A DNA stretch of 64,000 nucleotides from Saprospiraceae bacterium (GTDB taxonomy: Bacteria > Bacteroidota > Bacteroidia > Chitinophagales > Saprospiraceae), in assembly GCA_016713025.1 (NCBI GenBank), contig JADJPZ010000003.1, positions 1 through 64,000 on the forward strand. Direction: 5' to 3'. Of this stretch, positions 9,695-16,850 are shown piece after piece (positions within the stretch are counted from its first letter, which is position 1; the number at the start of each line of letters is the position of its first letter). The notes beneath the pieces were generated by a model. The model was not told where the DNA came from and made no database searches. It worked only from the letters and a program-made list of their open reading frames with translations. The position numbers and the translations under genes were made by a program.

Positions 9695-10364
9695 GCAGAC
9701 ATCTCTTGACTTCCTTTCAAAACTCAAACTAAACAATTCAAGGGAATGGTTTGAACAAAATAGAGACTTGTACGAAAATTACAAAAGCGACATACTTCAA
9801 TTAACTGAAAATCTTTTGAAAGAATTATCAAAGATAGACCAATCAATTTTACAAGCCAACTTAGACCCTAAAAAATGCTTGACGAGAGTAAACCGAGATT
9901 TAAGATTTTCAAAAGATAAGACACCTTATAAAAACTATGTCTTAGTAGTTTTTAATAAGAATTATCCACAACCAAACAAAGCAGGATATTTTATTCATAT
10001 AGAACCAGGCAATTGTTCAGTTGGTGGTGGAGTTTGGCAGACAACACCTGAATATTTAAAGAAAATTCGTCAAGAGATTGACTACTCATTTACAGACATC
10101 AACAAAATCATTACTGCCCCTGAATTTCAAAAATCATTCCCAAACGGAATACAAGGTGTTGGAAAACTTAAAAAAATGCCAGACGGATATGACGAAACTA
10201 ATCCAGCAAGTGAACTTCTGAAAATGAAAGGATTTTGTACAAAAGAACCGCTTAATGACAAGATAATGACAAGTAAAGACTGTATTAAAACTGTTAGGGA
10301 CTTTTTCAAAACAACAAAACCAATTATTGACTACATAAACAAAGCAATCGAGTATGACGAGTAA
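9687..10364 (+). CDS. DUF2461 domain-containing protein
   Basis: 225 aa covering the full DUF2461 (TIGR02453) family. Landmarks are the N-terminal NNSREWFEQNRDLYENYK, the central TRVNRDLRFSKDKTPYKNY, GYFIHIEPGNCSVGGGVW in the middle, and GFCTKEPL near the end. Neither a signal peptide nor membrane segments are visible. The function of the family is unknown. It starts inside the end of the DUF1905 gene. The pair is bracketed by imperfect repeats at about 8833-8890 and 10545-10600, which may mark a small inserted cassette. Confidence 0.88.
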   Translation: MIKQTSLDFLSKLKLNNSREWFEQNRDLYENYKSDILQLTENLLKELSKIDQSILQANLDPKKCLTRVNRDLRFSKDKTPYKNYVLVVFNKNYPQPNKAGYFIHIEPGNCSVGGGVWQTTPEYLKKIRQEIDYSFTDINKIITAPEFQKSFPNGIQGVGKLKKMPDGYDETNPASELLKMKGFCTKEPLNDKIMTSKDCIKTVRDFFKTTKPIIDYINKAIEYDE

Positions 10365-11179
10365 TAGCCCATTCGCTAACATTAAGCCGTTTTGCAACAG
10401 CGGGGCTTTCGTAGTTCTATGAAACTAAAGTACTAAATTCAATCTTGTTTAGCTAATGAAGTTTAGTCCTAAAAATCCCAGCCTTCACCAAACGCCAAAA
10501 TCGTTTCAGTTTAAATATTTCCCACTTTTTAGTTAACAAAAAAAAACCGATCCGCAAATCTAATGCTCTTCTGGCTTAGTAAAGTTCAAGCCCTGTGGGT
10601 TTTGATGATGAATGTCTGTTTCGTAGAAAAATTGACAGCGTCAATTTAAGACATGAACCGTGCTGCACATCAGCACGGCGTATTGGAAAGCTTTATCGGA
10701 TGACATTCATCACCAAAAAACTTGACAAAGCCGCCCGCCCGCATTTTTGCTGCTTATCGGTTTTTATTTATGATATGTCATGTTTTGGGGGGGCACCACT
10801 GGACCAACAAGAAACTTCAAATAACTGCCAATCAACAAACTACATTGACTTCAGCATAATGCCTATTGATCAAAGTGAGCATTCCAAATCATATCAGCAT
10901 CTCCAAATTAGCAGATCCACCAAATTAGCAAATCGGCAATTAAAGCAATTCCGCAAATACACCAAATTAGCAATTCTGCATTCCATTAAGCAGCAGTTGT
11001 AAACCCGCCCGCTTTTCTACCACACAAAACAGATACAAAGTTAGCTACGGGAACTGAAACGTGTATGGTCCACTACGTTCTCCACCATACACTTATTCAT
11101 TCCCTCACGCTGTCAGGTATCCGTTAGTATGGTCTAGTTGGCTGTACACTTAGTTTTTCATTTTTATATTCCTATTATT
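10365..11179. other. Intergenic region rich in hairpins and short repeats
   Basis: No convincing gene. It contains the second GGCTT-N10-AAGCC hairpin (10573-10592), two perfect hairpins at 10629-10647 and 10658-10678, four spaced copies of a CAAATTAGCA-like word (about 10903-10975), and a long-loop inverted repeat GTGTATGG / CCATACAC near 11060-11092. An open frame at 10595-11002 has no protein-like character. Confidence 0.5.
10629..10678. repeat. Two adjacent perfect hairpins
   Basis: AAATTGAC-AGC-GTCAATTT at 10629-10647 and CCGTGCTG-CACAT-CAGCACGG at 10658-10678, ten bases apart. Neither is followed by a T-run, so they do not look like terminators. Confidence 0.65.
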
Positions 11180-11497
11180 ATGAGTACAGTAGTTGCTTCA
11201 GTTCGCCGTTTTGATTATGGCTCGTTATTTACCAGTGCCACAGTATTTAATGCTAGTTGTGAGCATGTTCCTTTTGGTGAGTTCGTTCGTTCATGTGTTG
11301 CTCGTCATTTAGCTTGTGATTGGGGTGATTGTTGTCCAGATGATGCTGCCCTCAATGATGCTGCCTTGGTAGATGGTAGTCGTATTTTTTCAGTATATCA
11401 TATTCCATCAGGTTTGTATGGTTTAGATAGTAAGATTTGGATTATTACAGAGTCTAGTAGAGAGTACACTACAGTTATCTTTCCATCAGAGTATTAG
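11180..11497 (+). CDS. Small plasmid/island-associated protein, paralog 1
   Basis: 105 aa from ATG 11180; an in-frame start at 11138 would add a poor hydrophobic leader. It contains FVRSCVARHLACDWGDCCPDD followed by ALNDAALVDGSRIFSVYHIP and ends with a beta-rich tail, KIWIITESSREYTTVIFPSEY. This pattern (ARH..GDWG..D..LND.AL..GSR..S.Y, then WIIT...TT...P.EY) is that of a short protein common on plasmids and integrative elements and usually left hypothetical. It is followed by a divergent relative at 11586 and by its own terminator. No function known. The gene is soluble and compact, probably an accessory factor of the mobile region. Confidence 0.7.
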   Translation: MSTVVASVRRFDYGSLFTSATVFNASCEHVPFGEFVRSCVARHLACDWGDCCPDDAALNDAALVDGSRIFSVYHIPSGLYGLDSKIWIITESSREYTTVIFPSEY

Positions 11498-11511
11498 TCC
11501 AACATCATTAG

Positions 11512-11545
11512 TAGTCTTGGGTATTTTGCTCGGGACTATTTTTTT
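11512..11545 (+). terminator. Rho-independent terminator after paralog 1
   Basis: A 10-bp stem TAGTCTTGGG / CTCGGGACTA (with G-U pairs), a 7-base loop and seven T residues at 11539-11545. Confidence 0.75.
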
Positions 11546-11585
11546 ATTTCACTTATTTTTATTTCACCTATTTAATTTTATACGT

Positions 11586-11912
11586 ATGAGATATACACAT
11601 CCACTTCCTGAGCTTACATTTGAGCTTGGTAGTATAGTTTTTAGTCCTGGTATTAAAGCAGGATTATTGTCATCATCAGGATTACAGCCTTATTTAGATC
11701 ATTTCCTAGAGTGTCATGCAGCTACAGATTTTGGTATTATTTCCAGAGCCATGAGATTTGATAATGTATTGGCTGCGTTGATGGATACAGTTGAGTTGAC
11801 TTCGAGATTCTTCATTCATCCATCTATCTGTCCACCAGAGACAGTTGTCATTGTCACTACCCATCTGGATGAGCGTACTACCACGATCAGGTTTGTATCA
11901 GAGCAGCTTTAG
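11586..11912 (+). CDS. Small plasmid/island-associated protein, divergent paralog 2
   Basis: 108 aa from ATG 11586 (MRYTHPLPELTFELG). Alignment by eye with the preceding gene shows the same plan: an N-terminal FELGSIVFSPG strand-turn, a FLECHAATDFGIISRA block where paralog 1 has ARHLACDWGD, then a gapped middle and a closing TVVIVTTHLDERTTTIRFVSEQL corresponding to WIITESSREYTTVIFPSEY. The GDWG core is not kept, so this copy has diverged or taken another role. A TTG start at 11517 would prepend an implausible poly-hydrophobic leader lying on the previous terminator. It has its own similar terminator, so both genes were probably duplicated together with their 3' signals. Confidence 0.62.
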   Translation: MRYTHPLPELTFELGSIVFSPGIKAGLLSSSGLQPYLDHFLECHAATDFGIISRAMRFDNVLAALMDTVELTSRFFIHPSICPPETVVIVTTHLDERTTTIRFVSEQL

Positions 11913-11923
11913 GTAGTCCATTA

Positions 11924-11961
11924 GGTAGCCTTGGTTTTTGATCAGGGCTATCTTTTTTTTT
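11924..11961 (+). terminator. Rho-independent terminator after paralog 2
   Basis: A 10-bp stem GGTAGCCTTG / CAGGGCTATC, a 9-base loop and nine T residues at 11953-11961. It resembles the terminator at 11512. Confidence 0.75.
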
Positions 11962-12088
11962 GGCAGAATATCTTAATGGCATTTCAGCTTAATGGTATTG
12001 CAATTTTAAATTGCAATCTTAATAAACGAAAAAAGGCCCCGAACCAGCGTCCGGAGCCCAACCCATGCAAAACAAATCAAACTAAAAC

Positions 12089-12370
12089 TCAATCTCCATC
12101 CAGTTCGTCAGAGCGTCCACGCTCTGATGCAGTATCATCAGGTTTCCTGCCTGAATCTTTACCGCTCTTTTCCTTTTTGAAGGGAAGCTCCACATTGCCA
12201 GGAAATATCTTATGCAATCCCTTCGACACGCCAAAACTGACCATCGCTCCCACACATGCCAGGATACCAGTCTTGATGATATCATGGCCATCTACGATGC
12301 CGATGAAAGCGATCAAGGTACCACCGAGTGTTCCCATCGCCTGATCACTATGATGAATTGCCATCCCCAT
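12089..12370 (-). CDS. Holin-like small membrane protein, end of DUF5675 cassette
   Basis: 93 aa from ATG 12370 (MGMAIHHSDQ), preceded by AAGGAGGGT as a possible ribosome site; it overlaps the previous gene's end by 23 bases. Residues 11-50 hold a glycine-rich hydrophobic segment (LGGTLIAFIGIVDG) and a second (TGILACVGAMVSFGVSKGL) with the KT-ILA-GA-VSF-VS pattern seen in small phage/tail-cluster holin-like proteins of Bacteroidota. It is followed by a charged, probably disordered tail ending ERGRSDELDGD. It would sit in the inner membrane. Placement beside DUF5675 supports a lysis or secretion module, but this is inference. Confidence 0.6.
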   Translation of the reverse strand: MGMAIHHSDQAMGTLGGTLIAFIGIVDGHDIIKTGILACVGAMVSFGVSKGLHKIFPGNVELPFKKEKSGKDSGRKPDDTASERGRSDELDGD

Positions 12371-12611
12371 CAGACCCTCCTTCCTTTTTTTCGCCGATGG
12401 CATCATCACTTATATTAGTAATCTGACTTACAGCTGTGGCCACACCGCCAGCTGTCACCAGGTACCCACCTAAAGTGACCACCGCAGCTGGAAGCGATAC
12501 AGGTGCCGTCAACAATACCGTGCCCACACCTGCCATGATCAATCCAATATTTCGCAACACCCTAAAAAATTTGGGCGTTGGTGCCTTCGCCCTATCCATG
12601 ATTTCACTCAT
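12348..12611 (-). CDS. Small two-helix membrane protein of the DUF5675 cassette
   Basis: 87 aa starting MSEIMDRAKAPTPKFFR. Two hydrophobic helices (IGLIMAGVGTVLLTAP, and AAVVTLGGYLVTAGGVAT) flank a short LPA turn; the tail is acidic and glycine-rich (GGSDGDGNSS). The K-APTPKFF-LRNIGL start is a recurring pattern in small Bacteroidota proteins next to phage-tail or DUF5675 genes, with no assigned role. It ends overlapping the next gene and begins 60 bases after the DUF5675 gene. It probably works with the neighbouring holin-like protein in the inner membrane. Confidence 0.62.
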   Translation of the reverse strand: MSEIMDRAKAPTPKFFRVLRNIGLIMAGVGTVLLTAPVSLPAAVVTLGGYLVTAGGVATAVSQITNISDDAIGEKKEGGSDGDGNSS

Positions 12612-12660
12612 CTTATTAATTTTTTATTTCCAGTTTTCCACCCCTGAAACACTGCATTAG

Positions 12661-12682
12661 CTCCTCTCTTTTAAGAGAGGCG
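12661..12682. repeat. Short hairpin between cassette genes
   Basis: CTCCTCTCTTTTAAGAGAGG forms a tight stem between the DUF5675 stop and the next gene. It has no T-run and could modulate downstream expression or mRNA stability. Confidence 0.5.
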
Positions 12683-13084
12683 GGGGTGAGTTTTACTAGA
12701 ACTGATTTTTAAATAATGTTCCTTCTCATCACTAATTCGCAAATTCTCAATGATATAGTTCAATGCTAATCTGGAATGTTGCCCTTTGCCGTTCCCACTC
12801 AAAGAAAACACCGGAGCTATACAGCCCCGGAGTTCCTTCTGAGCATCATTGGCCACATGTACCAGGATACCTGATCTGCCTTTCACACCATCTAGTCTCA
12901 GGCACTCTCCGTGTTTTGGATGTTGAATGATGGCCACAGGATAAACTCCTTCCTGCACACACGATATATTTCGCTCATTTTTGGCCCATCTCAATTCAAT
13001 ACTCCGACACACTAGGATACCATTGATCAGCATCTCCCCATCAGTCCAGCCATCCCTATACAACCTTTGAAGCTCAATTACCAT
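12671..13084 (-). CDS. DUF5675 family protein
   Basis: 137 aa. It shows the family plan: an N-terminal strand pair IELQRLYRDGWTDGEMLING, then ICVCRSIEL-type and W-KNERNISCVQEGVYPVA, a central QHPKHGECLRLDGVKGRSGILVH with conserved His and Gly, and RGCIAPVFSLSGNGKG. The HxxxxxL-GVKGRSGILVH-N/x-RGCI layout resembles a cysteine/histidine active site of the L,D-transpeptidase type, so a cell-wall role is conceivable, but that is my inference; DUF5675 has no assigned activity. It has no signal peptide. It sits ten bases downstream of the 250-aa gene and upstream of two membrane proteins in a four-gene leftward cassette. Confidence 0.78.
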   Translation of the reverse strand: MVIELQRLYRDGWTDGEMLINGILVCRSIELRWAKNERNISCVQEGVYPVAIIQHPKHGECLRLDGVKGRSGILVHVANDAQKELRGCIAPVFSLSGNGKGQHSRLALNYIIENLRISDEKEHYLKISSSKTHPRLS

Positions 13085-13093
13085 CTCAAATCC

Positions 13094-13846
13094 TTAGATT
13101 ACATCGATAACTGCCAATGAATTATACCCACCATTCTTGAGAGAATACTGCGTACCATTCACTTCCTGATAAAACTCAATCTGAAGTGTGAACACATGGA
13201 TACCAGTCGCCAAAGCTGGCGGAGCTGCATGCGTCAGATTGATGTCCACAGACGTGTTGTTGATCTGGATGTTCACAGAGTTGCTGATCAGCGTCTCGAA
13301 CTCTCCCAACTGGAAATCCATCTTTGACCATCCCGCCTTAAACGTCACATGCGTAGATCCTGGAGCCTTCACCAAGTCCATCATTGGTACCACACCAAGG
13401 ATGTCCAGCGCACCAGTAGTAGTGTTCAGAGCAAAAGTCTTGAACAAAATACCACTCAAAATCGCGCGATTGTTGAAGTTAAAACCCTTCAGCACAGCTT
13501 TACCTTCAGGAAGGTCAAACCCCTCATGGACATGTCTCTCCCCACGGTCATTAGCCGCATCCAGATTTTTCACATCCGTCATCAATCTGGTCAATCTCGA
13601 CACAACCCGATTGTCACTGGCGGTCATCATTAGATTTCTCAATGCTGTTCTCAACAGCTTCCCTGCACTCGCTGACATTCCGAATTCAGCGCCATTCTCC
13701 CTCGTTCGCTGGAATGTAGGATCATTTGCGATCCTATCAGCAGAAACTCCACCTTTGGTCCTTACCAAATAACCATCAGTACTCTTGTAAAATGATAGGT
13801 CATCAAGCTTTCCCACCACCTTCAATAATCCACCTTGTTTAGCCAT
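13094..13846 (-). CDS. Conserved 250-aa protein, first gene of the DUF5675 cassette
   Basis: 250 aa starting MAKQGGLLKVVGKLDDLSFY. The N-terminal 110 residues are basic and helical with a RTRENGAEFGMSASAGKLLR motif; the rest is beta-rich (repeated strands such as FNFNNRAILSGILF and INNTSVDINLTHAAPPALAT). Neither a signal peptide nor membrane segments are present. I recognise this as a Bacteroidota-restricted conserved protein repeatedly found before DUF5675 but know no function. Its basic N-terminus, which starts with a chromatin-like KxGG..KxxGKxDD, and its beta-domain could suit a structural particle or nucleic-acid-binding protein. A leader of over 400 bases without genes precedes it. Confidence 0.65.
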   Translation of the reverse strand: MAKQGGLLKVVGKLDDLSFYKSTDGYLVRTKGGVSADRIANDPTFQRTRENGAEFGMSASAGKLLRTALRNLMMTASDNRVVSRLTRLMTDVKNLDAANDRGERHVHEGFDLPEGKAVLKGFNFNNRAILSGILFKTFALNTTTGALDILGVVPMMDLVKAPGSTHVTFKAGWSKMDFQLGEFETLISNSVNIQINNTSVDINLTHAAPPALATGIHVFTLQIEFYQEVNGTQYSLKNGGYNSLAVIDVI

Positions 13847-14283
13847 AATGCCACAATTTAAAAAGTTAAATAATACGACAAAGATATAGTCACATTTCCC
13901 ACGTTACGCCACATTTTAATGCTCTGATATCATAAATGACAATATTTTGCATATATTATCAAACAATAACATATATCTTTAACCGTTTTTTAACATCATT
14001 TTCCCACATACAACTTACTTTTGTTCAGTAATTAAAATTCAAACCACTTACACAAAGTGTTTTTACCAACATCTGAGATTTAAATACTCGAGAAATTACA
14101 CCCACCCACGAAAAACCCTCATAGCATGTATAGTTTATTTAGGATTAATTGTTTAACCTGTATAGCTATTTTAGGACGAGACACCTAGCGAGATGATGTA
14201 TAGATAGTGTATAGATAGTGTATGGATAGTGTATGGATAGTGTATGACAATAGTATCACCAATTATGGCAAATAAAGTGTAGT
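13847..14283. other. Intergenic region with iteron-like repeats
   Basis: No gene. It separates the leftward DUF5675 cassette from the rightward HTH gene, so both promoters should lie here. It holds the tandem 11-mers at 14201-14244 and, before them, related TGTATAG words near 14123 and 14158. Confidence 0.6.
14201..14244. repeat. Four tandem 11-bp direct repeats (iteron-like)
   Basis: Unit TAGATAGTGTA twice, then TGGATAGTGTA twice, in perfect 11-bp phase (about one helical turn). They lie 40 bases upstream of the small HTH gene, suggesting a protein-binding array. Confidence 0.75.
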
Positions 14284-14481
14284 ATGAGCAAATTTTCAAG
14301 ACTGATTATATACCCCAAAGATGTCTCCGCCATCACTGGTAAGAACTACAGGACTTCCTGGCTCTTATTAAATAAGATCAAAACCTACTATGGCAAGAAA
14401 GATCATCAACCCATTACGGTATTAGAATTTTGTGAATACATGGGTTTGAAAGTAGAAGATGTAATTTCAGTCATGAATTAG
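14284..14481 (+). CDS. Small helix-turn-helix-like protein of integrative elements
   Basis: 65 aa, MSKFSRLIIYPKDVSAITGK start. It matches a common Bacteroidota small-protein pattern: IIYPKDV-ITGK-xRT/S-LL-KIK then YYGKKDHQPITVLEFCEYMGL ending with an EDVISVM helix. Members occur beside tyrosine integrases and are thought to be AlpA/excisionase-like DNA-binding proteins; this is family context rather than proof. The array of 11-bp iterons just upstream would be a natural binding site. Full length and intact. It sits between the DUF5675 cassette and the IS256/RteC/integrase end of the island. Confidence 0.65.
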   Translation: MSKFSRLIIYPKDVSAITGKNYRTSWLLLNKIKTYYGKKDHQPITVLEFCEYMGLKVEDVISVMN

Positions 14482-14583
14482 AGCACTTATTGTTTACCAA
14501 GGGGGAATGGCATTAGGGCTTATTGCGGTGTCTTTTTTGTTTGGAGGCTGTAAAATATTTTGTGTAAACAAAACTTCAAAGAA

Positions 14584-15790
14584 TTATGGCTGAATCAAAT
14601 TATCCTCAAAGATAATTAAAATTTCATTATGAGTAATATGCCAGTTATGAATTGGCATTGTCCATTTAACTTGAATTTGCTGAATAGCAAGATATACAGA
14701 TTTCAAGGCTGCCTGATCATTTGGAAAAAGTGTTTTGGTTTTGGTAAATTTTCTGATGGCTCTGTTGAGGCCTTCAATGGTATTAGTGGTATACATAATT
14801 TTACGAATGTTAGTAGGATACTGAAACATGGGAGATAGATTTGACCAGTTTGCTTCCCAACTTTTAATGGCATAGGCATATTTAGACCCCCATTTTGCTT
14901 TAAAAGCTTCAAAAGCAATGAGAGCAGTTTCCATATTTAAAGCGGCATAAACAGTTTTTAAATCAGCCAGGAAGGCCCTTCTATCTTTCCATGGGACAAA
15001 CTTCATAGAGTTTCTGATTTGATGAACGATACAAAGCTGGGATACGGTATCGGGGAAAGCAGTTTGAATGGCCTGAGTGAATCCTGTAAGATTGTCAGTG
15101 CATGCAATGAGCATCTTTTAACGCCCCTGTCTTTGAGCTCATTTAAGACAGAAAGCCAAAACGCGGCAGACTCGTTGGCGCTCATCCAGATGCCCAAAAC
15201 CTTTGATCCCATTGGTTTTCAGTCCTATAACGATATAAATACTCTTGTTGATGATTTTATTATCCTGCCGGATTTTAAAACAAATACAATCCATCCAAAC
15301 GATGTAATAAGTATTATCCAAGGTCTGTTTTGCCATTCCTGGATAGCCGGAATCATTTTGTTTGTAATATCTGAAACAAAGGTTTTAGAAACGTCTAAGC
15401 CATAAATTTCCTGAATTTGAGCTGTTATGTCATCGGTGCTCATACCTCTGCTGTAAAGAGATGTAATGACAGATTCTACTTTCTCAGTGGTAGTTTGGCC
15501 CTTGGGAACAATGATAGGCTCAAATTCACCGTTACGATCCCGTGGAATATCCAACTCTACCTGTCCTTGTGTAGTGCGTATCTTTTCTTATAAGACCCAT
15601 TCCGGGAATTACCTGAATTAATCCCATCGGGCGAGTGTTTTGAATAGCCTAAATGATGACTTAGTTCAGCTTTTAAAAGTTCTTGAATGCCATCTTTGTA
15701 AAGGCCATTCATAACATTGTCAAAATCATTAAGAGACTTGACATCCTGAAGAAATTCAGAGAGATTAAGATTAAATTTGTTACTTTGCAT
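14584..15790 (-). pseudogene. IS256-family transposase (Transposase_mut), frameshifted
   Basis: About 400 codons from ATG 15790 (MQSNKFNLNLSEF), the normal length for IS256 transposases. Ordered blocks: LKAELSHHLGYSKHSPDG; VELDIPRDRNGEFEPIIVPKG; TDDITAQIQEIYGLDVSKTFVSDIT; the first catalytic Asp in YIVWMDCICFKIR; the second Asp in ACTDNLTGFTQAI followed by QLCIVHQIRNSMKFV; and the catalytic Glu in NTIEGLNRAIRKFTKT. The blocks occupy different frames, with breaks near 15570, 15340, 15200 and 15115, so no active protein can be made as written. DDE residues themselves are retained, so inactivation is recent or due to consensus errors. Confidence 0.87.
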
Positions 15791-15850
15791 AACTATTAAA
15801 TTTGTTAGGTTAAAAATGTGTCTGTACTTGGTCGCACAAACATATAAGTT

Positions 15851-15884
15851 TTCCATCTGTGGGGGGTACCCCCCACAGATGGAA
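15851..15884. repeat. 34-bp perfect palindrome inside the IS
   Basis: Arms TTCCATCTGTGGGGGGT and its exact complement meet at GGTACC with no loop. It lies between the transposase start and the right inverted repeat, where it could block incoming transcription or translation of the transposase. Confidence 0.85.
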
Positions 15885-15900
15885 GCCTAACTCCTTGATA

Positions 15901-16671
15901 CTAGTTTACACAATCTTTCTTACACTCCCTTTGTTTGTCTTGGAGAGCTTTCGCTTTCTTATTACAAAATCTTGCAGGGTCCTGACGTTCCATTATATCA
16001 TGCGAAGTACCATCAAAATCAGTAATATTCACTTCAAAGAATAATTGAAATCGCTCATGTAATTCCTTCAACGTAACATCACCATTATTGATCACTTTTG
16101 TCTCTTTCCAACTTGTTAGCTCCTCCACATACTCAATCTGCAATCCTGTCCACTCTAATTTCCTAAAATCGGCAATCTTATCTTCTATTTGCCTACTGTC
16201 CAATTTATTATCCAAATATTTTTGCAACATATAAAGTGCTTTGATTACGGCAAAAATATTACATTTTTCCGATTTTTTGACAAACCATATATTATCTTTT
16301 TCCGCACTATCCAAACGATAGTACTTTAATTCTTCCACAATGGTCTTAGAATCGTCATGCAGACTGGTTTCAAGTTCCTTGTAATATTTCCGCTCTTTAC
16401 CAATTGGTTTTTCAGACTCAAGATCCAGCAACCTTTCGTAATATATACCATACTGAAATAATTTTGGTCTTTCATTACGGTAATAATTGATCTCTTCTGC
16501 TTCAGATTGAAAGGGAAATGTGTTTTCCAGCTCAACCATCTTGGATATTTGTGATACAATGAAATTTTTCCTTTGCTTTATCGTTTCCAGACTTAATAAA
16601 GACGTATGCCCTACATCATTGCAGAATACCTCGAAGGCATTTATAACGGAATGTAGCTCTTTTAAAAGCAT
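15901..16671 (-). CDS. rteC: RteC family protein, last codons replaced by IS256 end
   Basis: 256 aa. It shows the RteC pattern: EINYYRNERPKLFQYGIYYERLLDLES-KPIG, a YYRLDSAEKDNIWFV segment, then LEWTGLQIEYVEELTSW with KVINNGDVTLKELHERFQLFFEV and a terminal D-FRTx-like FDGTSHDIMERQDPARFC. In CTnDOT, RteC activates excision of the conjugative transposon; in other Bacteroidota islands its role is assumed similar. The insertion cut after ..QDKQ: without the IS the frame would end KKTPQ and stop, whereas now it ends RECKKDCVN using IS bases, so function may survive. It lies 180 bases downstream of the integrase on the same strand, consistent with a mobility module. Confidence 0.82.
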   Translation of the reverse strand: MLLKELHSVINAFEVFCNDVGHTSLLSLETIKQRKNFIVSQISKMVELENTFPFQSEAEEINYYRNERPKLFQYGIYYERLLDLESEKPIGKERKYYKELETSLHDDSKTIVEELKYYRLDSAEKDNIWFVKKSEKCNIFAVIKALYMLQKYLDNKLDSRQIEDKIADFRKLEWTGLQIEYVEELTSWKETKVINNGDVTLKELHERFQLFFEVNITDFDGTSHDIMERQDPARFCNKKAKALQDKQRECKKDCVN

Positions 16672-16800
16672 AGGCTATATCAATCTTCACTTAACAGGTT
16701 TAGGGTAAAACTTACGATCAATCAAAAACAAATAACGAATAAATTTCGCACCAAAGTATATCATTCTTGACTTTAACAATTACTAATCTATACAACTAAA

Positions 16801-16834
16801 AAAGGCAGTATGTCACCAGTACTGCCTTTTTTTT
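16801..16834. terminator. Bidirectional terminator below the integrase
   Basis: Stem AAAGGCAGTA / TACTGCCTTT with a 9-base loop, T-rich on both strands (A-run 16798-16803, T-run to 16834). It ends integrase transcription and separates it from rteC. Confidence 0.8.
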
Positions 16835-16850
16835 GAATAAATTTAAATCC

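Larger units (their letters stand above)
14544..15929 (-). mobile_element. IS256-family insertion sequence with 8-bp target duplication
   Basis: 1,386 bp bounded by imperfect 26-bp inverted repeats (about 19/26 identical) whose inner ends are both TTGTGTAAAC (14560-14569 and the complement of 15904-15913). The 8-bp word TTTGTTTG is repeated directly outside each end (14536-14543 and 15930-15937), a target duplication typical of IS256. It carries one frameshifted transposase and a 34-bp perfect palindrome near the right end. It inserted into the last codons of rteC. Confidence 0.88.

Noticed and set aside
8833..10600. Integron attC sites around DUF1905/DUF2461
   Set aside because: Hairpins recur but no GTTRRRY core or paired R/L boxes could be found.
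10595..11002. 135-aa plus-strand open frame
   Set aside because: It runs through hairpins and short CAAATTAGCA repeats; composition is not protein-like.
14201..14244. CRISPR array
   Set aside because: The 11-bp units are contiguous without spacers, so they are direct repeats only.
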